64,000 nt of DNA from Gentiana macrophylla. Lineage: Eukaryota; Streptophyta; Magnoliopsida; Gentianales; Gentianaceae. A program made the position numbers and the translations under genes. Below are positions 46,211 through 59,475 of this stretch, piece after piece. Under the pieces are notes generated by a model. It saw only the letters and a program-made list of their open reading frames with translations. It ran no database searches and was not told the DNA's origin. Where the stretch lies: NCBI GenBank assembly GCA_026214975.1, contig CM047815.1:61883852-61947851 (forward strand), in the 5' to 3' direction. Every line of letters starts with the position of its first letter. Positions within the stretch are counted from its first letter, which is position 1.

Positions 46211-47155
46211 ATGTCCGCTCAAATTTACTCTTTTTCATGTCAAAAATTAACGGAAACAACTTTAAGAAATGGAAGAGTAACTTAAACGTGGTACTCACGT
46301 ATGAGAATGTGCAACATGTACTTACTTACGAATGCCCTACGGGCGATCCAAAAACCTGGTAAAGCCGAGATCGAGCAGCGTAATCGGCTGGATCGAAGCG
46401 AGATAACCGGGCTCTGGGATCATCCTGGCGGCGATGTCGGAGGTTATTAGGACCCAGATTGAAGAGTTTGAGTCTGCAGGAGAAATCATGCGAAAACTTA
46501 CTACGATGTTTGGATCACCTAGCAACCAAGCAAGACACGATGCCATCAGTTGGCCGTCAACACGAAATTGAAGAAAGGTCAAGCGGTGAATGGTCATGTT
46601 CGAATATGATCGATTACTTCAATGACGCTGGTATTCATGGATCAAAGTTCGATGAAGCAACTCAAGTATCAATGATTTTGGAATCGTTGACTCACGAGTT
46701 TATCCCGTTCAAAACTCGATGATCGATGGGCAAATATGAGTTGACCATGACATGATCTTTGAATGAATCGACTATCTACGAGGGCCTGCTATCGAAAGAT
46801 AAGGTCCAAGTAGGGGATAAGAAGGCTGAAGCCAATATGGCCGAAGCCAGGTCATCAAACAAGCCTAAGGCCAAACCAAAGAAGAAGGCTAATGTTGCAC
46901 CCGTGCCCAAGCCAATGAAGAAAAAGACTGCCAAGAAAGTTGACGAGGCCAAGCCAAAGGGCAAATGCTTTTACTGTAAGGAGGTAGGACATTGGCGACG
47001 CCATTGTCCCGAATATCTTCGTGATATGAAAGATGGCAAAGTCAAGGTGTCATTTGGGAAATATAAGAAAGGTAATTTGGAATTACTATTCTTGGAATCT
47101 TTTAACGTAGCTAAAGATGTGTCCACTTGGATACTTGATCTTTGGAGCTACTAAC
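46211..47155 (+). pseudogene. Z gag, decayed
   Basis: The ATG at 46211 starts a copia gag whose early part reads NGNNFKKWKSNLNVVLTYE after one frameshift. The middle is broken across frames (FDEATQVSMILESLTHEF near 46655). The last frame (46759-47154) carries a Lys/Ala/Pro-rich stretch (KPKAKPKKKANVAPVPKPMK) and an intact CX2CX4HX4C zinc knuckle, CFYCKEVGHWRRHC, near 46966. It ends where the protease should start. Confidence 0.8.
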
Positions 47156-50100
47156 CATGTATGTTCTTCATTGCAGATTTTTAGTTCGTATGAGGAGTCG
47201 GGAAGAGGGTTCTCAAGTGATGCGTAGTAGGCACTTTGGGGCGCCATTTCAAGCTAAAGCAGATGGGAGCCGTGGACTTGCATTTTAATAATAGAATTTT
47301 ACATTTAGAAAATGTTTATTTTATTCAATTTCAGGAGAAATTTGATTTCTTATTCTGCGCTTTAGTTGAACAATCATTTTCTGTTTCAAATTTGAATGGT
47401 GAATTTGTTATTTCAAAGAATGGCTTTGAATTGTGTTCAACTATAAATGAAAACGGTTTATATTTTGTAAGACCACATAAAACTCCCTACTTAATCTTTC
47501 GAAATGTTTAAAATCGCTCATCAAAGATCTGCAAAAAAGACAAAAGTTTCTCAAGTAAAAAAGATAAAACATACTTGTGGCATCTAAGGCTTGGCCATAT
47601 TTCCTTGGAAAGACTCAAAAGACTTGAAAAGGTTAATGCCTTAAGTGAGTCATCTGTTGACACACTGCATGTCTGCGAGTCTTGCCTGGAGGGAAAAATG
47701 ACTAAGCGTCCCTTCTCATCAAAGGGTAATAGAGCCACAGAACTCTAGACTTAGTGCATTCGGACCTTTGTGGTCCGATGAACGCATGCTTGCTAGAGCG
47801 GATCACGAGTACTTTGTGACTTTCATTGATGATTACTCGAGATTCGGTTATGTTTATCTCACTGCATAGAAAATCCGAGGCTTTTGGAAAGTTCAAGGAG
47901 TTCCAAGCGAAGCCGAAGGCAACTAGGCAAGTCATTGAAATGCCTCCGCTCGGATCGTGGAGGTGAGTATTTAGATCTCGAGTTCATTGACTACTTGGCT
48001 GAAAAAAAGGAATTTGTTTCCAACGTTCGGCGCCTAGGACACCTCGGAAAAGCGGAGTTGCCGAGAGGAGAAACATGACATTGATTAACATGGTTAGGTC
48101 AATGATGAGCTACGCCTCACTACCTACATCATTTTGGGGTTATGCTTTAGAAGCGGCCGTCTACATTTTGAATGCGCATTACCGTCAAAGTCCATCGAAA
48201 AGACACCCATTGAGATGTGGTCGGGCGTCGCGAAAGCATGCGTCACTTCGCGATATGGAGTTGTCCCGCACATGTCTTTGATGGACAAGACTACCAAGCT
48301 ACAATCACGTACGAAAGTATGTTTGTTTGTAGGCTATCCAAAAGGTACACGTGGTGGTCTATTTTACGATCCGGAAGATAACAAAGTGCTAGTCTCGACT
48401 AACGCTACGTTTTTGGAGGAAAGTTATATGAAAGACCACAGACCTCGAAGTACAATTGTACTAGAGGAATTACTCTCCGATGACATCAGGCCTATTGTGG
48501 CTACTGATGTTCCTGTAAACAACACTAATAATACAACAGTCACTTCCGACATTCCTGTTCCACCCAGACGTACTGCGAGAGTGGTTCGGCCACCGGCTCG
48601 GTACGGCATGGATTTAGAGGCAAACGTAGTCGCCTCTGATGGGGTGGAAGATGATCCTCCGACCTATAAGAAGGCCTTATTGGATCATGATAAGGATAAA
48701 TGGATTGACGCAATGAATCAAGAGATGGAGTCTATGTACTCTAACTCAGTCTGGAAACTTGTAGAACTTCCTCAGGGTGAAAGGCCCATAGGATGTAAAT
48801 GGCTCTACAAGAGAAAGAGAGGAGTAGATGGGAAGGTTGAAACCTTCAAAGCACGGCTGGTAGCCAAAGGTTACACACAGCGAGAGGGTATAGACTACGA
48901 GGAAACCTTCTCACCTGTGGCCATGATGAAAACCATCCGCATCCTCCTTTCGATTCTTTGCATGTCCGGATTATGAAATCGGCAAATGGATGTTAAGACA
49001 GCGTTTCTTAAACGGCTTTCTTGACGAGGAAATCTATATGCAAAGAACTAGAGGATTCATTGAAGAAGGTCGAGAGCACATGGTGTGCAAGTTGCTCGAG
49101 ATCCATTTATGGGTTGAAGCAAGCATCTCGTTCCTGGTATCATAGATTCGATCACACGATCAAGTCTTATGATTTCGAACAACACTTTGCTGAATCTTGT
49201 GTGTACAAGAAGGTTATCAAAGATAGTGTTGTATTTCTAGTGTTGTACGTTGATGACATACTCCTAATTGGCAACGATAAGGGGATGATGTCCGACGTGA
49301 AAAGTTGGTTGACCATGCAATTCCAAATGAAAGATTTGGGAGAAGCGAGTTATGTTCTAGGGTTCCAAATTATAAGGGATCGTAAGAACAGGATGTTAGC
49401 TCTGTCCCAAGCAACTTATATAGATAAGGTGCTGGCACGCTTCAGTATGGAGAACGCAAAGAAGGGTTTTCTACTAACCCGTCACGGCGTTTACCTCTCT
49501 AAGACTCAAGGGCCTCAAACCCCTGAAGAGGCTGAAGCTATGGGAAGAGTGCCATATGCCTCGGCAGTTGGTAGTCTTATGTATGCTATGAGTGTACAAG
49601 ACTGACATTTGTTACGGCCTTGGATTAGTCACCGTTTTTGATCAAATCCAGGCAACCGCCTTTGGACAACAATAAAGAATCTCATCAAATATTTGAAGAG
49701 AACCGAGAAATTATATGCTCGTCTATTCGAGTGGGAGTTTGGAGCTAGCGGGTACACCGATTCTCGACTTTCATCAGGCATGAGATGATTCTAAATCTAC
49801 CTGCGGTTCAAGTGTTTACGCTTGGTGGCGGTCTGATAGAATGGAGAAGCCAAAAGAAATCCAAAGACACCGATTCAACAATGGAAGCCGAGTTCATAGC
49901 GGCCTCGGAGGCGACTAAAGAAGCGCTTTAGTTAAGAAAGTTCATCGTAGATTAGGCGTTGTCCCGAATGCCGAGGATCCTATTACTCTCTATTGTGATA
50001 ACAATGGGGCCATTGCCAACTCTGAGAGAACCTCGAAAGCACAATGAAGTCGAAGCATATAGAGAGAAAATACTTGGGTGATCAACGATTTTGTCGATAG

Positions 50101-50240
50101 AGGGACATTTCCGTCAAGAAAATCGCCTCCGCCGATAATCCTGCCGATCCATTCACCAAGACGCTTGTCGATTGAAGCTTTTAGTCGACACTTGGAGACT
50201 ATAGGTATTAGAGACATGTCTCATTTGCTTTAGAGCAAGT
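47156..50240 (+). pseudogene. Z pol: protease, integrase, RT and RNase H, decayed
   Basis: The protease start (STWILD near 47120) shifts frame exactly where the DSGA motif is expected. GAG-pre-integrase is clear (YLWHLRLGHISLERLKRLEK near 47570). Integrase has LRSDRGGEYLDLEF near 47943. RT reads [20 protein letters not shown] near 48750 and [20 protein letters not shown] near 48860. It then reads SIYGLKQASRSWYHRFDH near 49100 and the catalytic LYVDDILLIGND near 49240. RNase H fragments (SAVGSLMYAM, STCGSSVYAWW, YCDNNGAIA) run in several frames to about 50200. Single-base and two-base indels dominate over substitutions. Confidence 0.85.
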
Positions 50241-50310
50241 GGGAGTGATAGTTTGTCAGTATTTTAAATAATAGGGTGTGCTCTAAAACAATTAATCACA
50301 TGCTTTCGTG

Positions 50311-50323
50311 CAAGTGGGGAGAT
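50311..50323 (+). other. Polypurine tract of Z
   Basis: CAAGTGGGGAGAT abuts the 3' LTR. A near-copy, GCAAGTGGGAGTGAT, lies about 80 bases upstream at 50234-50248. Confidence 0.7.
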
Positions 50324-52196
50324 TGTTAGGTGTGATGCCCCGAAAGACAATTTTGTAATTATTTTATTTAATAAATGAAATGATGTTATTATTCATATTT
50401 ATTATTCTCATATTCACCGATGTGACAATAGTATTTACACTACGTAAAACCCTAAAGTATATCGTTTATGTAATCACTTAACTCGGTGTGTATGGTATAT
50501 ACACGGGAGGATTGAGTTAGTGAAGATGTACTTAAAATACAATTAGCCCGTAGTGAAGTTAATCGAGAGTATCGGGTCTCTCCTTTAATGTGCTATTAAT
50601 GCGCCCAGAACACAATAGGTGTGATTGTCTTATCCGGACTTTCGGTTAAGAGAACCTAATGGGGCATTTATATATGATAGATATATCATATAGTATTTGG
50701 ACCGATTTGATTAGAGTTCACGATATAATTCCGTGTCGAGAAGTCTTATCGAATCAATGGATGATCATATTTATGGATATATCTTAATCTCGAGGTGATC
50801 ACAATCCAACCGCTTGAATCAATATGAAGTTTGACTTGACGGTTAAGGATTACACTAAGTCTGTGGTCCGAATTACCCCATCTTGGCATTGTAATTTGAT
50901 TGAGTGAGTAGTCCGTGTTATCACAGATACGAATCCATTCCTTCCATTTATGGAAGTAGATAGACGATTCCTTATTTGTTAATCCTAAAACTCGATCGAT
51001 CGTGATGAGTTCATATTACACCGATTAGCTACCGGTGAGTTGTATGAATTAATTGATCACTTTAGGGGTTAATGGTAAATAAGGATAAGAGGTTCTTAAA
51101 AGGGTTAACGGTAACTTCCGATTTAGAATGAATACGATCATGGAGGATTAATCCATATGTAATGATTATATCAATGGACGCTTATTATTATTCTCGTGAG
51201 AGATAAATATAATCTTATAATCGGAGGAGTGCGATCACGGGATTATGGTGGCATATTCTGTGATTGATTTATCGAATATAATTATTCTATAATTATTTAT
51301 TTGATTTATCGGAGCCACGATTATTAGTCCATTATCCCCGACGTGCTTCATAATATAAAGATAGCTATTCTCGGACGTCGAATCCTAATAATATTAATTT
51401 AGTTCTTGTTGGACTTTATTAAAACGATATGTGAATTAATTGTTTAGTGGACTATTAAATTAGTTGGGCTAAATAATTAAATACACTTTAAAAGACATTT
51501 TTCGCGAATTTCATCCAAATTAAATGTGTTGACCTTTTTTGACCTAATTGGTCAAATATGGTTTTGTGCGTGTGAACCTTTTTGATTAAAAGGTGGCGCC
51601 ACTTTTGTGATTAATAATTATTAGGAAATTAGTTTTTCTTGATAATTATTTAATGTGTGATTTATCTTTTATTTGTTAAATGATAATTCATGAAATATTA
51701 GATAATAATATGATTTATCCTAATTTGTTTGGGATAATTATTTTATTTATCTTTTATTTGGAAAAAGGATTAATGTAATAATTATCTCTTAATTATTTAA
51801 TCCTTGAGAGCTTTAGTTTTTTCTCTCTATATAAAAGAGAGTTCTCCTGCCTCTTTAACACACAACATATTTTCGACTTCTCCTATAGTAGTAGAGAGAA
51901 GGAAATATTTCGCCAAGGAGAGAGTAGGAGAAATCTTGGAGATTTTTCCCAGTAGCATATCGGAGGGTTCGAGTCGAAATTCCTTCCACCGGAATTGCTT
52001 GGATCACACGATCGGAAGACTGTGGTGCTCTTCACACCTTCACATTCATCCTTTTTGCGGTTCTTCAACTTGAATTTTGAGATTCAAGAGGTATGATCTA
52101 CATCCCCCTTGTAGAATAGATCTAGTTGTTTTATTACGTGTATTATATAGATCTAGATCCATAAAATCGCTTCCGTTGCGGATGGTATTACTAACA
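50324..52196 (+). repeat. 3' LTR of Z
   Basis: 1873 bp, TGTTAGGTGTGATGCC ... GGTATTACTAACA, direct repeat of 35133-37001. Confidence 0.95.
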
Positions 52197-53801
52197 CCGA
52201 CTACCGACATTATTGGATGAAGCCACCGGCTATTACTGTCCGCGAGCTCGCAAGCCAAATCAGGACCGCGAGCCTTCGGACCAATTCCAAGCCCTCAACC
52301 CTATGCGACGACAAAAGAGGATTAGGGGGCCGACACGCGATCTCATTCGACAAATGGGTCCGCCAGCGACCTCGATCATAACATTTAAAGGAAAAGCTAT
52401 CTCAAGTTCAACAAAACAATGATATAAAGGGTACGAGGAGCAACGAGGCCGTTAAAGGCGCCACCTATCGGCTCTGCTATGAGCCCGCTGCTATAGATAA
52501 ATATCTATTTATACTGTATGTTCTCATTTGTAAATAAACCGAACTTTAGTCGGTGGCTCCTCTATAAATAGGGAGCTTTGTAACCTCATTAAGGGAATGG
52601 ACAAAATGATATAAAACAAGTGGCAAAGCCAAATTGTCCCTTTTCTCTTCTTAGAAAGCACCACCGCCAGAATTCATTTCCGCCACCGGGCACCACCGGC
52701 TAACACCACATTTATACACTTTTACAGCCAGATATCCTACATATAAACACCGCTAAAAACAAGCGAGATAATTTTGACATCATCACCCTCCAATGCACGG
52801 GTTTATAAATAGTACACACATATATATGGACAAAAATCCGATAAAAACCAAAACCAAACGAATCCAATCCGAATTGAATACAATGTTTTTATTCAATAAT
52901 GATTCGATTTTACTTTTGTAAATTTTGAAACCGAACCATAATTAAGTGTTCACGCAAATGACTAAACAAACATTAGACCCTCTTAAAGTTTTAAAGTACT
53001 AAATATTTCTGTATAAGTCGTGTTTTCACATCAGCTACAGTGGAATATATTCTTTTCGAATATAATCATGTTTTGTTTTTTAGAAAATATTTGGGACAAT
53101 CCATTATTTTATTTATTCATTTCATTAGGAATACATTATTATTCTTTTGTGTAAAGTAGCTTGTTGTCATATATTTTTTTTCATCATAACATTCACACGA
53201 AAATCAGTACAACTCAAATACAGTTTTAATTAAATTTACTACTTTCGTTCCAAAATATAAATCTGATAAAATAACAATTAAATATCATTAATTTTAATGA
53301 TAAAAATCTAAAATACCTTTTAATTTTCAATAATATAATAGTTGTAAGTAATATAATAAGAATAAAGAGAGAAAATATAAAAATAAATTTATATTATAAA
53401 ACAAATTCAAAAACTAAACGGATTTAAATTATGAGACGAGTCAGTAATTTTTAATAAATATTCGCAAACTATATATATATATATCCATGTCAAACCCATA
53501 TATTCTTTGTTTTTTTTAGGGGCATATATTCTTTGTTTATTTTTTATTTTTAGAGGCATATATTCTTTGTTTTTTTATTTTTTTTACGAAATATTCTTTG
53601 TTGAATACGTTAAAATCTCTATCTCCTTAACTCTCCCGGTTGTCTTTTTAGTCGCTCATCAAATAGCAAATAGAGGTGAAGAGAGCCTTTGACTCAGAAA
53701 AATAACTCTAATTCTGCGATCTCCTCAATAAATCTAGCAGTTGGGGTCCCCCATCCCAGCTCCAGATCCCCTCTTCAGAGCCCAGTTCAACAAACAACAG
53801 C
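52197..53801. other. Spacer with LTR-like fragment and promoter region of the next gene
   Basis: 52200-52760 is less AT-rich than its surroundings and holds a TATAAATA box (52563-52570) in the context CTCCTCTATAAATAGGGAGC. This looks like part of an unidentified LTR, but no ends or duplication were seen. 52760-53690 is very AT-rich and has a (TA)n run near 53472. 53690-53801 is probably the 5' untranslated region of the gene starting at 53802. Confidence 0.4.
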
Positions 53802-56800
53802 ATGTCTCAATCTCTCCTTCAGGTATCACTTTCTCCATATGGCATATATAGAACATACATGAAAACGTAATGCACAGTGGAGGATTTCTTCAAATTTGAC
53901 TGCTTAATAATATTCATGTTCGGATAATATGTGGCCAGGGTTTTACAAAGTCGCTGGCCATGACAGTGCTATCAGAGATCGGAGACAAAACTTTCTTTGC
54001 AGCTGCGGTAACTTTGACTTGAAAAAAAAAACATTTTTTTTGTGATTTATTGGCTACAGAGGATGCGCTCATGGTGTTGTATGCGATTGTGAAATATTGA
54101 TATTATTGTTTTGCATTCTGATTTTTTTGGTTTTCATAATGAAGGAGAATCTGGTTGAATTAGTTTAGTTGTTGAATCAAAAGTTTAGCTTTTGGAGCTC
54201 TGTAGGATTTTAAAAGCCACTATTGTAATTTTCTTGTTGTCTTGTTGTATTTGTTCTTTTTCATTTATTTTTAATTGGTTGGTGGGTAGTAGGACCGAAT
54301 CCAAAGTCTGCGTTCTGCTTTTCCACTATTTTTTCCTCGATTGTTTTGACATGTACGTAGTTAGAAGGCAGGTTGTGTTTTGGGTTCTTGGCGAATTTCA
54401 ATAATCTGTGAAATTAACTTTTTCTCCTGTTGCATAAACAGAAAACTATGGAGATATCACCCTGTTAGCTTTTTGGGGTGCCTAAAAGTGCTAAGCTAAC
54501 TCAGCTGAGGACTCAAATCATTCGAATCCCAACCTCATTTAAATGGAATCATGATAGAGTATTCACTAGTAAGGATAGTAGATTGGATAGTGATATTTTC
54601 AGTCCCATGATTCACGCAACTTCTGCATAGGATCGATAGTTAGATATATGACAGAGGTAGACTAGATTCTCTCCCACGTAGAGGAAATAGATTCTCCATG
54701 GAGTTTTAGAAAGAATCGTCTCATTTGTGAGAATCATCTCGTTTGTGCTATGGTTATTGTTCCATTATTTGTTGGATAATAGAATTTGATCGAAGCTGTG
54801 AATAAGTTATGAGAAGAATCCCTGTATTAGAGAAAAAAAAACATTTTGCAGAAATCATGGATCATGAAATGGGAATTAAGATGATATACGTTGCCAACTG
54901 TTTTGTTTTGCCTTCATTTTTGTGGCTAATAGATCGATATGAGCTCACAGTTATGTTCAGCTGTCGACCAACCATGAAGCTGTCATATTTATTGGAAAAA
55001 TCATAATTAAGAACCAGACAAGTCAATTGATCCTGTACCTGTAGCTGCAGCCTGTTTTACTTTCAAACAGCCAATTAAACTGGTTTTAATATTATATTAA
55101 CATGCTATTTAGTATTGTAAAATGCCTAAGGATATTTCATTTTGACATCACAACTCCTATTGCTAGTCAAATAGGCATAATATGTATAGACTGTTGCATC
55201 AGTTATTGGAAAAAAAGAAACAATAATTTGTTTGCTGATTTAGAATCCTTTCTGCTAGATCTTGGCTATGCGTCATCCTAGAAGGCTGGTTTTGTCTGGA
55301 TGCCTCGCGGCTTTGACTGTAAGAACTTTTGAATCATCACTATTTACTGTCACTGTTGCACCTTTTTTCTCTTCTGTAAAATGTTTCTTCTATTTTTGTA
55401 CATTAACAAATTTGTTTTTTTGATCTGAAGGTTATGACAATCTTATCTGTAGTTGTTGGCTGGGCTGCTCCTAACCTGGTATGGTTGATTATGCTGCTCT
55501 TAAAAATTACCTTATTGCACTTTTGGGGTCGCTGTTAATATGTATGTTCTGTGTATACAGTGGAGAGTATCTGTTGGCTACCCTATTGCCACATTTCTTT
55601 AATGTCTTTGTTTTTTTGTTTTTGTTTATGTGAGTTTTTAACCTCTGAAATTGGTATGCTCGTCATGTTCCAATTCATTTGTCCTGCTTTTACTTTATAC
55701 CTCACATCACGTAACAAATGACACAGTGCTTCTTTACCTAAAATGTTATGTAGCCACACAACACTGACATGTCGAGAGATTTCATGGTCGTCCCTTATGC
55801 TTGTAGCTTTTAAAATATCTCTTGCGCTTTTGTGGGGTTGTCATCTATTTCCATTTCAACTCCACAGATGTCAAGGAAATGGACGCATCATATTACAACT
55901 GTACTGTTTTTTGGTTTTGGTTTATGGTCTTTGTGGGATGCATTTCATGAAGGGTAAGCATATTTACTTGTCCTATATTGCCAGATTTTAGATTTCTCAT
56001 TTATCATCTTTATCTTTCTCGATGTCTGATGGAATTCCTCTGTTTTTTTGGGCAGGGAGTCTGAGGAACTAGCTGAAGTTGAAGCCAAACTGGTGCGTGT
56101 CATGTTCAATATGACGTCGCGTCTTCTTTTGTTAGATTCTCTTTAGAAATTGCCTAGACAGACTAACTTTGTGTTTCCTTATTGATGTTTTGGTGTAACC
56201 AGGATGCTGATTTTAAATCCACCAATGGTAAAGTCACAAAGGGCAAGAATAAGGTGGTTTTTTTCAATCAGCCTATTGAATGTGAAAATACTACTTTAGG
56301 AAGCAAAAAAATATCATTTTTTTATTGGGACATAGAGGGCAAAATAATGTATTTCGTTAAGTTGTTATTAAATGTTTTACAAGGCAGCTTATATAGTATT
56401 TTTAAGAACCGAATGTGCTCTGCTCTTAACAGCCCACTACATTGTATGATCGCTTATTCTTCATAATCTTTAGGTGTCTTCCTAAATTAATTGCATATAT
56501 TTCTGGGTAAGATTTTAATCAATCTAGTTGATGAGAATAACGTGTTGTATTGCGTTGAGATATCGTACTTTACACACTAGGTATATTTATATATATACTA
56601 TCTTAACAACCGCATCCTGAACATTTTTGAAGTGACGATTGATACAATTTTTCTTAATTAACAATTCTGAGCTTTGCCCTTTCCTTCGTGCTAAGTTACA
56701 TGAATTTTAAGAGTACAGTGATTGTATATTTGCCATATGTCATTTTCTTTTTTGTGTAGTATAATCTATCACATTTTCGCTTGAGACCGTCTAACTCTGA

Positions 56801-58434
56801 GGAATGTAGGTTGATGATAATGTGAAAAAGCAACGGCGTCCATTTCTTGCACAGTTCTTTTCTCCGATTCTTTTAAAGGTTTGGATCTATTCTCTTCTGG
56901 ACTTCAGTTATTGATAAACTAGCATGTAATGTGTACCGTAATTTTTTGCTTCCACAGGCATTTTCCATAACATTTTTTGGAGAATGGGGTGATAAAAGTC
57001 AGGTATATAAGGCTTCTTCGTACATACTCTATTATGTTTTTTATTTTTGTTTTTATTTACACTTGATCAGCAAACTTGTTTTGGTCCCATCTAATAATTT
57101 TGGTAACGCCTCTTTCAGCTTGCTACAATAGGTTTGGCTGCAGATGAGAATCCGTTTGGGGTTGTTCTTGGTGGGATCATGTAAGCTACTTCTGTCTTTC
57201 TTTTCTATATATATATATGTATATTAACTTTGAATTTGAATTTGAATCAATTCTGGCTTCCCTTTATGTCTTGGCATGTGGTTTCCCTTTATGAATACTT
57301 TCTGTTTATTGGGGGCCTAGGAAGGGCCAGACCATTTAGGCCTAATATATGCAGCGAAACGATATTATGCAGCTCTGTTGAATTACCGTCTCTCCGAAAA
57401 GCTTAAGCTGGTGGGGAGATAGATAATTAACACTATATCTCAATACGCCCCCTCAAGTGTGGCAGTGTGGGCCTATAAGAAGGGAGAGAGACCCGTGTGA
57501 GCCTATTAGAAGGGAGATAGGCCTAACACTTGTAAGAAAATTGTGCTTGGAGCGGGATTTGAACCCAAGACCTTCCGCTCTGATACCAAGCTTAAGGGGA
57601 GGTAGATAATTAACATCAGATATATCTCAATATGCTCGAACCTGGCGATATGTTTCCCTATGCATTCTTGCATAGAATGACAACCCAGTGCATTGAAGCA
57701 TCATGCCCATGTATGCAGGGTCCAAGACAGGTCGGGTCGGGTCGGGTCATTTTAAGCCTAAAGTCTGTAGCCTCTTATATATTTAAAATAGTAGGCTGTT
57801 TGAGTGGCTTAAGTCCTTGACTGGTCATCACACTGCAACAGCTTTTATTGCCTGCATCAGAGCTCACTTTCATGTTGCACTATTGCTTGTTAGAGTCAAA
57901 TCTTTCACTAGGAATATGTGCAATTTCGTTTTTTATTACTCAATTCTTTATTTTGTTATCAGTGGGCAAGCTTTGTGCACTACTGCTGCCGTATTTGGAG
58001 GAAAAAGTTTGGCATCACAAATATCTGAAAAAATAGTGAGTGGTTTTTTCTATTTGTTCTTTGCGTTCACTTTTATTACTCCTTTATTTGTCCCTTTTGA
58101 CTTTTCACAAAGATTAAATTATCCAATATTTTTACATTTATACCTTTCAAGTAGTTGTTGGAGTATTTAATGCTACACGCTTTTTATTGTAAATAAAATG
58201 TAAAGAGGGAAGGGTATTTGAAGAAATTCGACAATTAATGCATAAAGTGGACACTTATTTGGGGACAAAACAAAAAGGAAACGTGGACAAATAAAATGGG
58301 ACAGAGGGAGTATATTTTTTTTTCTTCCTATTTATATTTTAATTGTGTACGATGTCGATATCTAGGTTGCTCTCTCCGGAGGGATTCTATTTATTGTATT
58401 CGGAGTACAATCCTTTCTTTCTCCCATTCATTGA
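53802..58434 (+). CDS. GDT1-like (UPF0016/TMEM165 family) membrane cation transporter, 12 exons
   Basis: Exons by GT-AG borders: 53802-53822, 53939-54007, 55259-55318, 55431-55478, 55868-55953, 56056-56092, 56203-56253, 56810-56878, 56958-57002, 57119-57180, 57963-58035, 58366-58434. All phases fit and give a protein of about 229 residues, the usual length of the short plant GDT1-like proteins. Both family signature motifs E-x-G-D-K-(T/S) are intact: SEIGDKTFFAAA in exon 2 and GEWGDKSQLATIGLAADENP over exons 9-10. Around them lie about six hydrophobic segments and a charged central loop (ESEELAEVEAKLDADFKS). Plant members of this family (PML/GDT1-like) move Mn2+ and Ca2+ across Golgi, ER or chloroplast membranes. 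No transit peptide is seen, so a secretory membrane is more likely than the plastid. The ATG is preceded by CAACAGC and gives the conserved N-terminus. A TRIM lies in intron 10. No defect was found; expression is untested. Confidence 0.92.
57376..57634 (-). mobile_element. TRIM element in intron 10 of the GDT1-like gene
   Basis: On the minus strand the order is partial LTR (57634-57589), primer site TGGTATCAGAGC (57588-57577), about 117 bases of internal sequence, purine tract CACTTGAGGGGGCG (57459-57446) and LTR (57445-57376). The LTR copies share TGAGATATA, GTTAATTATCTA and CTCCCC blocks. The upstream copy lacks the part that should precede the primer site (a GGAGAGACGGTAATTCAACA-like end), so the element is degraded. 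No coding capacity. Size, primer site and purine tract are typical of TRIMs. It lies well away from the splice sites. Confidence 0.75.
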
Positions 58435-59279
58435 TGAAGATCGGAGGAACAATGGTGAGCAATAATTTTTTTTTCTTTCTTTCAAGTGCATTTTAGATAG
58501 AACTCATCACAAATATTTACCCCTCTGCCTATTTTGAGTGTATAAATTAAAGATTTGAACTTTTCTTTCTTTCTTTCTTTCCTTTGCCTCTCAGTTTGTG
58601 ATATTTCTCTATTGTTAGCTTGCAGGACGGAGATTTGTTTTCCTGGTTTGCGGATGAAGGTTCTGAAATGATTTGTTCTGGCGTTTCTGAATCTTTACTC
58701 GGTGATATTCATGATTAGGACTCACTAATCAGATATATAAATTAGTGATTTACATTTACGACTTGTAACAATTTTGAGCAGCCAAAATTGAAACTTCATT
58801 TATTTTTGGCTTCGCTTGCTCTTTTATGCAAACATTTAGGTAAATTGTGTGGGACGTAATATCTCTGGGTTTGTAGGCGCTCTATTGATAGTGGTTTTGT
58901 TTACAGTTTCATATTGTGTGTTCAGTATTGAATCAACAAAGCCGAGCACACGCTTTTGCCTTTAAGATTCATGAAATAATACATGGGAGTAATTTATATT
59001 AGGAAAAATTAGTTTATTCTCCCTTAATTAAGTGCTAATCCAGCTTCAATTTTTTAGTTGCATTAAGGATAAATAATTTCAGTCGGACTAAAATACCTTC
59101 AATTCCCTATAATCTTCCTTATACGTAAAATTCCCTTAATTTCTGATTTAGAAATTCTCCACGGACATTTGATTCCGTCGAAGTTCCGCTTGATTCAATT
59201 TCTTTTTGGAGGAGGAGGAATTCTGAAGAAGGATCGATCCAATTGACCGTAAAGAGAGTTTGTCATCGGTGAATCAGTA
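58435..59279 (+). other. 3' untranslated region of the GDT1-like gene and spacer
   Basis: The sequence after the stop may contain an intron: a GTGAGC donor at about 58454 and a TTGCAG acceptor at about 58625. AATAAT-type signals occur near 58973. From about 59000 to 59279 nothing is supported apart from the likely leader of the next small gene. Confidence 0.35.
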
Positions 59280-59475
59280 ATGGCAAAACATTCATCAAAC
59301 AATATTACTGATGGTATTTTCTTCTTCTTCATCTTCTTCGGTTTACTTGTTTTGGTTACTTTCTCCGACGTTGTTCACGGAAACGATTTTGACCACCTGA
59401 AACCCTAAGATTGCTTGCCGAGATGCAGATTTAGGTGCTTAGCAACATCGCATAGGAAGCCATGTATGTATGTGT

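Larger units (their letters stand above)
35133..52196 (+). mobile_element. Copia element Z with 1.87-kb LTRs, hosting Athila-like element Y
   Basis: The two LTRs (35133-37001 and 50324-52196) are direct repeats starting (A/T)GTTAGGTGTGAT and ending ACTAACA. A copia primer site follows the first and a purine tract AAGTGGGGAGAT precedes the second. Between them lie a long leader, gag, protease, integrase, reverse transcriptase and RNase H in copia order. Element Y interrupts the leader at 37360-44586. No matching 5-bp duplication was seen at the outer ends (ATCAC on the left, CCGAC on the right), and the first LTR has A instead of T at base one. All frames are broken. Confidence 0.85.

Noticed and set aside
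35128..52201. Target duplication for copia element Z
   Set aside because: The flanking pentamers are ATCAC and CCGAC, which do not match; either the first LTR lost its exact start or the duplication has decayed.
53507..53692. 61-residue Phe-rich ORF upstream of the GDT1-like gene
   Set aside because: It consists of repeated TATTCTTTG(T)n sequence and ends in the likely 5' untranslated region; there are no protein-family features.
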